From positions 7,049,669 through 7,113,668 of the forward strand of contig JANVCC010000077.1 in NCBI GenBank assembly GCA_025345505.1: 64,000 nucleotides of DNA, in the 5' to 3' direction. How positions within the stretch are numbered: position 1 is the first letter of the stretch; each line of letters begins with the position of its first letter. The notes below the pieces were generated by a model. The model had not been told where the DNA came from. It saw nothing but the letters and a program-made list of their open reading frames with translations, and ran no database searches. Of the stretch, positions 41,278 through 52,382 are shown in pieces. The DNA is from Todiramphus chloris collaris. Taxonomy: Eukaryota > Chordata > Aves > Coraciiformes > Alcedinidae. The position numbers and the translations under genes are program-made.

Positions 41278-41420
41278 CATAGAATCATTTAGTTTGGAAC
41301 GACCGTTAAGATCATCGAGTCCAGCCATTAACCCTGCATTGTCAAGTCCACCGCTAAACCATGTCATAAATTGCTATATCTGCATGTCTTTTTAACCCTC
41401 TCCAGGGATGGCTAGTCCAT
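41278..41420 (-). mobile_element. short CR1 LINE 3' fragment (second of three)
   Basis: This is a very short CR1 3' end in antisense. It begins with 'catagaatcatttagtttgg' followed by 'aagatcatcgagtccagcca' and ends near 'tccagggatggctagtccat'. It is bounded on both sides by other CR1 copies in the same orientation. Only the extreme 3' part is present, about 140 bp. Confidence 0.85.
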
Positions 41421-42410
41421 CACAGAATCATCTAGGAAAATACTTTCAAGATCACAGAGTCCAACGAATAACCCTACTCTGCCTGTGCACTTCTAAATCA
41501 TATTCCTAAATCACTTCCCTGGGCATCCTGTTCAGGGCTTGACAATCCTTTCTGTGAAGAAACTTTTCCTACTATCTAACCTAAAACTCCCCTGGAGCAA
41601 CTTGAGGATGTTTCCTCTTGTTCTGTCGCTTGTTACTGGAAGAACAGACTGACCCCCACCTCTCTACAACCTCCTTTCGGGTAGTTGTTGAGACTGAGAA
41701 GTTCTCCTGTGAGCCTCCTATTCTCCAGGCTAAACATGCCAGCTCCTTCCACCTTTCCTCATATCACTTGTTCTCCAGACTCTTCACCAGTTCTGCTGCC
41801 CTTCTTTGGACATGCTCCAGCACCACAGTGTCCTTGTACTGAGGAGCCTATAACTCAGCACAGTATTTGAGGTGTGGCCTCACCAGTGCTGACTACAGGG
41901 GAACAATCACATCTCTAGTCCTGCTGGCCACACTATTTCTGGCAGAAGCCAGGATGCTGTTGGTCTTCTTGGCCACCTGGACACACTGCTGGCTCATGTT
42001 CAGCCAACCAACACCCTCAGGTCCTTTCCGCCAGGCAGCTTTCCAGCAACTCTTCCCCAATCCTGTAGCACTGCATGAAGCTGTAGTGACACAAGTGCAG
42101 TACTTGGCCTTGTTGAACCCCATACCATTGGCCTCGGCCCATCAATCCAGCCTGTCCAGATCCCTCTGTAGAGCCTCTCTACCTTCAAACAGATCAACAC
42201 CACCATCCTACTTGGTGTCATCTGCAAATTTACTGGGGGTGCCCTTGATCCCCTTGCCTACGTCATGGATAAAGATATTAAACAGAACTGGTCCCAGTAC
42301 TGAGCGCTGGAGAACACCACTTGTGACTAGCCACCAACTGGATTTAATTGCATTCACTACAACTCTTTGGTTCCAGCTATCCAGACAGTTTTTAGCTCAA
42401 CAAAGAGTAA
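41421..42410 (-). mobile_element. CR1 LINE, longer 3' fragment with reverse-transcriptase remnants
   Basis: This antisense CR1 copy starts at 'cacagaatcatctaggaaaa' and extends about 1 kb into the 3' part of ORF2. On the minus strand, broken frames around 41893-42227 carry typical CR1 protein text such as MGFNKAKY. The antisense DNA 'ttggtgtcatctgcaaattt' marks the FADDTK reverse-transcriptase region. 'ggtcccagtactgagcgctg' is also typical of CR1 in this orientation. The right edge near 'agctcaacaaagagtaaaaa' is approximate. The 230-codon plus-strand open frame over this region is the antisense of the transposon and not a gene. Confidence 0.92.
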
Positions 42411-44539
42411 AAAGGACCTCAGTGCTTCATAAATTTTCCTGCACCAGTCCAGTCTTCTCCCTGGCTCACCTCTGGATTCCTCCCCATGCTTCTCATATCC
42501 TCTCAGGTTCCTTCTGTCATCCTCTACAAGGATCCAACACAAGGAGCCATTCTCACTAATGCTACTTTAAGGTTGTTACATAAAGTTACTACCCTTATAT
42601 AGGATGTCAGTTAGCTAATATGGTATAGATCTCCTTTCCCTCAGCTGTATACCACTGTTAAATCCAAAGAGTAGCCACTTGGAAGGGGTTCATAAGGTGT
42701 CATCTGTACAAGCAACGGATGAGAGTAGCTCAAACAAGAAGAAATATCACACTGTTCCAAGCCAATTTTCTCTTGAAAATTTCACTGCTCTTTTGCAGAC
42801 AGCTTTCAACTTTTGCTAGTCCTGAATATGACTTTCCCACAGAATCCTTTGTATTTGAGTCTGGCCTCCAGAGAAATCAAAGCCATGTGCTGAACCAGGT
42901 CTTCTAAGGTGAGACAGACTCTGTTGCAGCAAACCATGTGCACAGTGATCCTTCTCATGGGAAGGAGTCCCTTACCACTTCCCCTAGAAAGGGGAGGGAA
43001 GATGGCTCATCAGTCTTTGACCAAATGAACTCAAGAGAAATGCAGAATGAGGGTCCTTTCAGTAATTCTAACCCTCTTTTGAACTGTTGTTTTTTTTTTT
43101 TTTTAAGTTTTCTTCACATTTTAGATTACTTATAACTGTCAGTATCATGCCACCATTTCACTTGATGAGACAACTTTAACTTCCAGCGTCCCCCTTATGA
43201 AGGGGACTGAATTGCATAATGCAAGTACTACATAAAAGCAAGTCATGGGTTAAATTGGTGGGACTCAGCCCCACTTCCTGAATATTAAACAGGTCTGCTC
43301 TTGTTGATAATTCCTGACCTTCCAAAAACCTGAAATATGGACCTTTCCTGATGGTTATGATTCCGCTTATGAGTGGCAAGCACAACATTCAGTGAGTCTC
43401 CAACTGCCTCAAACAGTGTCATTTCTAATCACCATTTGTAAAGCCAAATGCAGACAGCAAACTCTCTTTCAGCAGGGCACATAAGCTGCTAAATCTTGTA
43501 GTAATTGAGGCACCATAATCCTCAAGCAGGCACATGGCCCAAGAGACAGACTGATGCAGTTTGCGTCTTAAAGTTACATACAGCTTTTACACCCAGGCCA
43601 TTTTCAAAAACCATTCCACGGGTTTTGTAGGCAAGATTCTGATTCCAGTTGTTTGCAATTTATGTAAAGCCAAGACACCAGACACTGTGCAACCAGGAGA
43701 CCAGTGTGAAACACTGGAGGAGATGGCAATCCAGAATGACAGTTGCTTTTTCTGTTTCACAGTCGTATTATGTTTTAGCAACACCTTAATTAAAATCTTA
43801 GTTTTAAAATAATTGATTACTCAGAAGCAGTTACTATGCAAAACAGCATATGGGTTTTGGCCAGTATTACTCCTACAGTGTGAAATTCATTGGGTACAGA
43901 GCTGACTAGCAAAAAGGTATTTGCACAGAAGAAAAAGTGCTGGCGCTGATGAAACAACAAACTTGAAAGCAGACCTTTGAATAATACTTGCCTAACTCAG
44001 TATTAACATTTTGAGGAGCTGGGAGTGACAAGTTCTCTTGATCTGATAACTACAGGCAAAATTTCAACGTATAAGCAGTTTGGGTTGTCAAAACTGAGGT
44101 CCATAAGCAAATCCTAGAAGAGAGTAACTTTTAAATTTTTCTGATAGCTTCAGATTAACATTCATAGCCAAATTCATTGAATGGAGTTTCCACAAAACTG
44201 GTTTGCTTTTTAAAAAAAAAAAACAAACAAAAAAACTGATTGTGATAAATCAATTACTCACCACTGATAGCTCTATGAAGGAATAAATCAGTGTTCAACA
44301 TTGATTAAAAACACAAACCAAATTTCAGGAACTACTGGGTGGAATGAAGGGCTTTGTTATGATTCTGTACATATACCCACATCATGCTACATCTTGAATA
44401 CAGTTCCATTCCCCAATTTTACATGGGTTAGATAAGAATTAGAAAAATAAAAGTAAAAAGGATAACCAAAGGCACAGACTGGCTACTGCACACAAAGCAT
44501 CTAAATAAATTATGACTGCTTATCCTGGAAAAGGAGGTA

Positions 44540-44860
44540 CCTGGATAAAAGATACACCAGAAGTCTAATCAACTCACAAATGACAAGAAGAAGGTGATCA
44601 CAGGAAGACTTTTAATCACCTCTTCCAACAAAAAAAAAGAGGCAATTTCAAATGAAACTACTTGGCATTAGGTTTAAAACAAATACAAGGGAATACAGTT
44701 TCATAAAACCCATAGGAAAGCTCTGGAGCCCACTACCACAGGATATGCAGAGGGTTATTTTTCTACCTTTAGTACTTCTGGAGATTAAGGTCCTCTTTGT
44801 TGCAGCACAGGCACACAGAAACAGTTGCACCTATATCCATCAACTACCTTTGACTATTCA
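44540..44860 (+). mobile_element. possible ancient CR1/L3-like LINE 3' fragment
   Basis: The stretch contains 'ggtttaaaacaaatacaagg', 'ctctggagcccactaccaca' and 'ggatatgcagagg'. These resemble the old CR1/L3-type 3' consensus known from reptiles and birds (a region reading roughly 'fewer than normal length, complete removal of the 5' part'). It is far more diverged than the young CR1 copies in this window. It lies about 180 bp beyond the donor of the candidate first ABLIM1 coding exon, in the intron, and in the opposite orientation to the gene. Boundaries are uncertain. Confidence 0.5.
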
Positions 44861-45043
44861 GATTCTAATTTGGCTTTTTATTTTAGTTTCCCTCCTCTCT
44901 GTCAGTGATAAAATATTTCTCCACATCTAAGCACACTTGCTGATATAAACCGTGTTGCTGTTACGCAAAAAATAAGCTAACTGTCAAGCAATCTAGCCTA
45001 TTCACCAATGAAAAATCCAGGTCTGATGACAGTCCTCACTTAC

Positions 45044-45287
45044 CTAGATCCTCAGGAGCATCGAATAACTGCTCGCATAAGTAGTAGTCATCTGGATTCA
45101 AGTAGGGCAGTTGCTTCAGCAAGCTCTGCTTAGGAATGAGATACAAGACCTCTGCAATATCTCCATCCTCAATAACTGACATCCTTTTGACTGAATTTCG
45201 GAATTTCACCTTTTCCAGCACCAATTCTTCAGTTTTACTTAATCCACACAGCTTCCTAAAGCTGTTTAAGATGGGAAAAGACGGCAT
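45044..45287 (-). CDS. ABLIM1: probable first coding exon of the long ABLIM1 isoform
   Basis: This open minus-strand segment starts at an ATG at 45287, with an in-frame TGA three codons upstream and a purine at -3. It ends at a strong donor (CTAG/GTAAGT, last exon base 45044). It holds 81 codons plus one G. That G completes a valine codon with the TG that opens the exon at 13560, giving ...PEDL-V-AHPQ. From memory, the human long isoform also supplies exactly 82 residues up to and including that valine. An ungapped comparison keeps MP-F at the start, KLC at residues 12-14, ED at 40-41, and L60, YL at 62-63, P65 and DY at 67-68. Overall identity is low (about one fifth), far below the flanking LIM exons. 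The product would be a low-complexity-free N-terminal extension ahead of LIM1. The exon could instead be internal: there are acceptor-like sites at 45290-45291 and 45262-45263. I infer the assignment from phase, length and scattered identities. Confidence 0.72.
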
Positions 45288-48200
45288 TTCTATTCAGAAG
45301 AAGCTCAGGAAAGCAACCTGTAGTACATATAGTCTACTACTCACGGCACACTGCCCTTACCAATCCTTCTCTTTTTCTCTTACCCAGCAAAGGAGATTAA
45401 GGTAGATATATTTTTAGTGATTATCTTCAAGAGATTATGACAGTATGCTTGATCAGGTGACTGCCATCTGAAACTACTGTAATCAGTTGCAACTCGTCCC
45501 TGAGAATGCAAAAGCCAGAACCAAAACCATAAAGAGTATCTGAAAATCAGATTAATATCCAGGACAAGAGAAAGAACATAACTGAGTTATGTAAGAGGAT
45601 TAGTTTAAAATGAAAAAACCTTGCTGTGTCAAAAAAATCTTATTATGGAAGAATCATCATTGTAATCTACAAATGCACATCTGTGCATTTAATCTGTTCC
45701 ATGCCCGCATTCCACGCCAGGTCTGTATGTGTGCTATGGCAAAAAGGTTATAGTAAAGGTAGAGCATGTTGGTCCCCTTTTTTGAGGAATGGGCAAAGCC
45801 TGCCTAGCACTACTTCCTAAGCAGATTTCTTTGAAGAAATCCTTTCTGCAGCTTTCACTGTCTATTCCAAACAAAAGCACTTAAGCTTTCCCCTAACTAT
45901 TAAGGATCAGTTTGCTTATGCTCTTTCTCTCCACTTTCCTGTGTGGCTGACAGGAGAGGCTTTGCAGATACTGTGCCAACCCTTCCTGCTTCACTTAGAA
46001 GTATTTACATTAATCCAATTCCAGTGACTTGCTAATCTAATCATCTAATGACGATTTCTCCCTGGGTAAGGCAGAGTTAATCATCAACAGGGCACTGGAA
46101 AGTCACAGGAAGTGACAAAAAAAAAAGATAAAAACCCCAAAACATCCAACCTAAACCAATGTTTATCATCTGTAAGAGAAAGTTACAGGTAAACCCCAGT
46201 CCAAGACCTGCTCAGAGACAACTTCAGCTTCTTCACTCAGCCAAACTCCCAGAGACAGCTGCACAATGTTTGGCCCAGGCTTTCAATTCCCCTTAACGTA
46301 CAACTGCAAAATGACCTGGTGTAATAATTGCACTACTTCTAGTAAGGCTTTTGCTAAATTAGAACATGAAAAAACCCACACAAACCACCGACAAGCTTAC
46401 AGAGCACAGTGAGAAACCATCACTCAATTCTTCCCTCACAATCCAGAGTTCAAGTACTATCACTATCTACAGATGGTGACAATCTTTGAGGAGAAGACTG
46501 CTTTATTTACTACTTTAAAGAGAAAATATCAACTCACAAATCCAGACTTTGATAATCTATTATTACACACCTCCTGTGAGCTCACTTGTTTCTATGGGAC
46601 TTCTTATATTACTTCTATGTTATCTTGAAAGTGAGCCTGAAATCACATTATTCTCTGGAGTTTTATAATAAATCACGGACACAATGGGACAAAGCCAGAA
46701 TAAATCTGCACCACTGGACTCATTTTGAAGAGGTGATGCTAACATATTTTTGAGGAAGAGCTGGCTCAACACATACAGAAATTCAAGTTCTGCCTTAGAG
46801 TATCTTCTATCAGATCAGAGATCTCAGCAAATGCTGTGTTTTAAGTATTCCCCCTTAGCAAACGAAACTCTGCAGCAATTTTTCAATCTCTCTCAGATTT
46901 CACAACCTACTGACCTGCACACCACGGCCACTCAGTGGAAAAGACAGATTGTCTCAAACTCCCAAATCTTCTACCGCTTCAGCTGAAGGTGGCTCACCAT
47001 TCTGTACTTAAAGCAGAGGGATGACTCAGAGGAGACGGCCGGATGCACTCTTAACACTATAAGCTTCCTACAACAGTGTAATTTGTTGCTTGGCAATCGG
47101 TGAAGGATGTTGACATCTGACACCAGGAGTGCCAACTATCCATCCCCACCAACACCTCAAGGTGGACTTTGCCCTTTGAGGTAGGTGAGGCAAAAGCACA
47201 CATTGCCCTGACATGAACGCTGCTGCAGAAGTTAATCCCCTGAAAGCAAAAAGGTGAGCTTCACAGCAGCTTTTTAAACTATTGAAACATTTGCTATCGT
47301 TTGTCTGTCTAAATCCTAGAAGAAAAGCTTGTCCATCACTGGAGTTTGAATGCACTCCCAGTTTTCTGCTGCAGCTTTGCTGATTCCAACCTCCAGCTAC
47401 ATTCACCTAGACAGTCGTTACACCAGCTACTGGAAATCCTAAGCTAGTATGGTCTGTGTGTAGCAGTAGTCAGAAGAAGCTGCAGTCTTCTCCCACATAA
47501 TCAAACACCATATAAGCTGTATAAAGCCTCTGTCGATTCCTATAACTGGCAGCTTGCCCCGGAGAGCTACACCAAAGTGATACACACCAGTGATCCTGCT
47601 CCTCTGCTTGGCAGGTCTGCAGGTGGAGCAACTCCAGAGCCAGCCTGGGAGGCAGCCAAGACTGGTGCCCTGTTGACACAGGACCCGTGCTCCAGCAGCA
47701 GTCAGCCTGTGACTGCTGGAGAAGGGGACAGTGTTATTTCAAATAGTGAAGCAAAATCCAGTTTCCTTCCATCACCGAGACACACGAGATTGGCGGGGGA
47801 CCATGGGAATAGCTCAGTTTAGACCAACATTTTGTGACTCTAATATGCCACTGTAGAAGCATCCTGCTTAATTAAAATAAAGTCTTCCTTCCTCAGAGAG
47901 AGATGACTCTGATGATGCCCTTTTCCAGCCCTATTGCTGTCATTGTCTGATAACCACAATCTCAAAGACCTCATAGTAACTGCAACTTATAACACAAAGC
48001 AATAAGGTTTTTTGTTAGTGTTTTTTAAGTACAGGGTATGTCTTTAAGAGCCTCCATCCTAATAATATGTAATATAAGATGACAAGAAATAGAAACGAGC
48101 AAAACAAGATCAGGAATCATCACAGTGGCTTTTCTGAGTCAGATGAAGTGCTTTTTGGAGCAGCTGGCTCCAAGGGTCAGCCTCTGGTGTCCAAGGTAAA

Positions 48201-49352
48201 GGACAAGGCCGGAGACAGTCTTCTACAACACACTGTTACCAAGCATTGGGATTTTAGCCTTAGCCAGAATAAAAAACACAGTGGCAATCTCCTACCACTT
48301 AGGTGAAGCACTCGATTAAGTGGAAAAGATTGATTTCTAACATTCTTGTGGAAGAGAAAAGAGCAGAAAACCCAAGGGCACGAGTCTGTCCTTAGGTTTC
48401 CTGAAAGGCATTCCCAGGAATCCAGGGCATCCAACCTAGAAGTAGTGTTGAGGAAATTTCCTCAGTATCTGCCAAGCAGCAAAAAACTTTTAAATCCCTG
48501 CCAATTCTAAACCATGCCTAATCCAAGTACTCAGTGCTGGGGGCTCAAGCCTTCACTGAGCACAGTTTGAGGTATGGGCACTTTCCAGACTGGCAGTTTT
48601 CACAAGGGACTGGATATGAAACAGAAATTAGGCTGACTAGCTACTTAAAATACTTTATCTCATTACCTACTTGATAAATATTTTCAGCCGTCTCAAGGCT
48701 ATTTCCTAGTCAATCCTCTCTGCAGTCACCAAATTAATTGTCTATCCAGATAATAAAAATATATATATGTTTCATATACTACCAGGAATAGAGGCTTCTG
48801 TACTAATGCTGCTAGAACAACAGTAACAAAAAAGTTGACCACAGTCAACAAATAAATTGCACAACACAATAGCAGGTACTGAATAACAGCAAAAACTAGA
48901 CACCAAGGGCTAAAATCATAGAAGAAATATCGCCCTTCATCCTTCCAAGCAACACTGAGGATTAAACTGGTCCTTCAGCTAAATAAAAGGCAGAAATGTG
49001 TAGTGTACTAATGCTGTCTTTAATCACTTCTGCCATCAGAATTAAATCTCCTGTAAATGCATTTCAGTGCAACTTTATTCTTGTATTGAAAGCAACAACA
49101 ACCCCAACCAAAAAACCAAGAAAATTTACTCAGTCATACTAGTTCAGCAAACCCATCTGCAAAGAAAAATCAAGATAAAACCACAGGAAACAAGGTAAAA
49201 CAAAATGAAATTTTCCTTTTCCCTCATACCGCCTCAGAGGGTAACACATTTACTGCGCAGGTAGATATCCACAAATAACGTTTCAGGCATCTGTTCAAGC
49301 AACAGGATTATCTTCATGTCTCAGGAAGAAGTCTCAAAGACATTGAAAGTAA

Positions 49353-49390
49353 GGAGAAAAAAAAAAAACACAAAGAGAAAAAAAAAAGGG
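49353..49390 (+). repeat. A-rich low-complexity tract
   Basis: Two A runs of about 12 and 10 bases are separated by a short CACAAAGAG spacer. It is low complexity sequence in the 5' flanking region. Confidence 0.8.
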
Positions 49391-52339
49391 CCATCACAGA
49401 AATGAAAAATGAGCAAGCTCTATGTCTGTTTTTACCGAGAATTATAGATACACAAGTAATAAAATACCTAAAACAGCAAGAGAGAGCAAAAAAATCATTC
49501 TAACATTCTAGTTCACACACACACAAAAGAAACAAAAGCCTTCTACTTGTGGTAAAATTACTCCATACGTGCAGCTTTTTTGCTTTTGACACACCCAGTT
49601 TACTCACTCAAGACCACAGGCTGTCATACAAAACGCTCAGCTATTTACAGCAGACTTAAGAAAACACTTCAATCTACACAATGGAGACCAAAAAAATCCA
49701 CAACCACATCTTTTAATTTCTTTACCTAGCTGTCCAAAACAGGCAGTCATCTTCTGGGCATACTGACACAAGCCATTCCTACTGTGGGGCTCCTCACCCA
49801 GGACCTGTTCACTCATTGCTTCAGAAGGAGCCGCCTTCCTCTGCAAAGTCAAGCGACTACTGCTTGCTTGAGACTGATAAGACAACAGAGCTTCCTATTC
49901 CAATTTATCTCCATCAATAATTCAGGTACTACGTAAAATTTGCTGAGCTTTAAAAACCGGTAGTGCAAAACTACTTTGTGGCTTTTGAAGTAATCATGTT
50001 TTAGTCCTTGAAAAGTATCTCTGCTTATTATATTCCAATAGTTTACAGAAAATATCACATTGCACTAAATCCATTCTCCTGCTGCACAAGGGGAAATATT
50101 GTTGGGATTATGATCAGATCAGAGAGATATTCAGAAAATTCACCCAGCTCAAACTCAGCAACTACCACCACTACTGAAATGTGTTATAACATACTCTAGC
50201 AAATAGACACGTCCGCTGCTACTAAAGCGCCACTGGTTAGTGATGCTTCTTCTTCCTCGATGAGCTGCCATGTATCATCCAGAGACTGAAAACAAACAAA
50301 CAAAGGGAGTCCAGAGACTAACATCATCATGTTTTCTGGTACTTTGTATGAGAATGGATTTCAGAAGAACTAAGGCACCATGTCCAGGTACAACAAGAAG
50401 GGGGTGTTTTCTCAACTCAATCACTGGAGCATGCAGTCCATCCAATCTTCTTATCTTGGTTAAGAAGAAAATCCACAAGAACTGACTCAGCAGTCCTGCT
50501 CTAGGCCTAGCGTAGTGGCCACACATACCTGTCTGCGTTCTGCTCTCCAGAGATGAAAGCAGAGCACTATCAGACTAACTAGGGAAGAAAGAGCCTAAGA
50601 AAATCCACTACAAATCACACAGTCAATGAGCTAAATACTTGCAGAATGGCTTTGGCTATACCCTCTTGACTCAGGTGACCATTACCAATGAAGAACAGGT
50701 GTTCCTCATAAACAAATACGTTTTTGTCCACCACACTTTATTTTCCTCCATTACTTCATGCTTGCTGCCTCCTAACTAAGATCATATCCACTCATGAAAA
50801 AAATATTTAGTAGAGATCATATATTGACTGTGTGATATCCATATTAAGCACCATTACTACCTAAGCACACAAAGAGATCAATGCTAGTCCATCTAGATGT
50901 AAATTTCAGAACAGACTGAAAAGCCTAGTTATTATTTATTATTACTTCAACAATTTCTTGTCTGTAAGAGCATAAGATCTATTGGGAAAAGAACTCAGGG
51001 CATTGGTATCTTTTATTGTGCCAAAGGCTACGAAGGATCCACATTGGTATGAATTTTACAGCCCACAGGTCTCTACCAAGTTAGTTTACTGGCTTCAACA
51101 CATACAAGGTTCTCTAAAATAAGCTGTACAAGTGCCTGTGGTAGGAGGAACATAAAGATCACAAAGCTACAGGGCATCTCTCTACTGGCAAGAAAAAGAA
51201 TGTCTTACTGAAAAGGGCTAACTCAGGTTAAAGTGGTATCAAAGGTAAAATAATCTGTGTTATAACTCAGCTGAGCAATGCAGTTAAGCACGAGTTTTCC
51301 ACGAGTTATCAAGCTGCCAAGTCAACATCTTTTTTCCACTGCTATTATAACTGACATTCAACTAATCATTAGCCAAACTCCATCCAAAATGCCTGTTTTG
51401 CCAGCACACCCATGCAAAACACAGCACTGAGAAACTGTTACAAAGTCTGTGAATCTCTGTAGGAAAGGAGAGTAGCAAGGTCACTAGGATGAAGGTACAT
51501 TTGTAGTATCTCACACCGCATCACATATTAACTCTTCGAAAAGCCACCTGCGGATCCCCAAGGTGCTGCACTGCAAATGGGATCTCAGGTTTGTACGTTT
51601 ACAAACAGCAAGATCTCCATGCACAAACTGATTTGTCAAGCTAATTCAGAAATAGGAAAGCAAATGTTAACTCTGCGTATTGATTTCCTCTTGGTGCTCA
51701 TTCCAAAACATACACGAAACAGCGATTTGCCCTTTATTCTTCTGTTACAATTTGCAACCAAGAAAAAACACAAGAGAAAACACAGCAACGTTTCTATCTC
51801 AGACTTAACTCAGACCACATGGTAACAATTTCCTCTCCCAACTGATGACATTTGCGAAATCTTTCAGCTGAATTAAAGCATTGTACTCAGCTTCCTGTTA
51901 TCAACTCTGTATGATAACTTTCATGGCACATGAGCCTTTGATAACAAAAGATCAGCTTTGCAGTGCATTGTAAAGCTGGACAGGCAGCATAACAAGCTCT
52001 TGGGAATGCTTTTCCCTTTGCTGTACATTCAGAAACTGAATCTGACTCACTTCCCTAAACCCCAGCACCCACCAAGTTTATCTTTCACTGAAGCAGTGCA
52101 CTTAAACAAACACAAATATCTAAACAATATGCTTGAGATTACATCTAATCATTTTTTTCCTTGGACAAAAGAGAACACCAGCCATTTACCATCATAAGCA
52201 ATTATTAGTTGGGCTCAAATAGTACACAGAAAAAGCAATCACCAAATCTGATATTTAAATTATGTTAGGGGAAAACCCCCAATAATGTCAGTACTTAGCA
52301 AAGTACTGTTTACTACCTCTGGAAGCCTTAAAACATTCC

Positions 52340-52382
52340 TTTCAAGCATCGTGTATTGGCCACTGTCAGGGATCAGATACAC
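52340..52382 (+). repeat. short CR1-tail-like motif
   Basis: The words 'attggccactgtcagggatc' and 'agatac' resemble a conserved part of old CR1/L3-type 3' tails ('attggccactgtcggaagac...ggatac'). Only about 35 bp can be matched by eye, so it may be coincidence. Confidence 0.25.

Larger units (their letters stand above)
13561..45043 (-). other. ABLIM1: ABLIM1 first intron of the long isoform (31.5 kb)
   Basis: This intron lies between the candidate first coding exon and the first LIM exon, with donor GTAAGT at 45038-45043 and acceptor CAG at 13561-13563. Long first introns often hold alternative promoters, and mammalian ABLIM1 has alternative N-terminal exons joined to the same VAHPQ exon. 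I looked for one of these by protein similarity and did not find it. Named contents are simple repeats, MIR-like fossils, three adjoining CR1 fragments (40967-42410), an old CR1/L3-like fragment (44540-44860) and a GC-richer patch at 38595-38760. The other stretches (14-26 kb, 27-32 kb, 33-38 kb, 39-40.9 kb, 42.4-44.5 kb) show nothing I can name. Confidence 0.75.

Noticed and set aside
41867..42559. 230-codon plus-strand open frame, the longest in the window
   Set aside because: It lies almost wholly on the antisense strand of a CR1 element whose reverse-transcriptase text reads on the minus strand. It has no domain of its own.
13561..45043. Alternative ABLIM1 first exon equivalent to the short N-terminus ending in DYK known in mouse
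   Set aside because: I looked for its coding pattern with a phase 1 donor on the minus strand and saw no credible match. It may be outside the window or too diverged.
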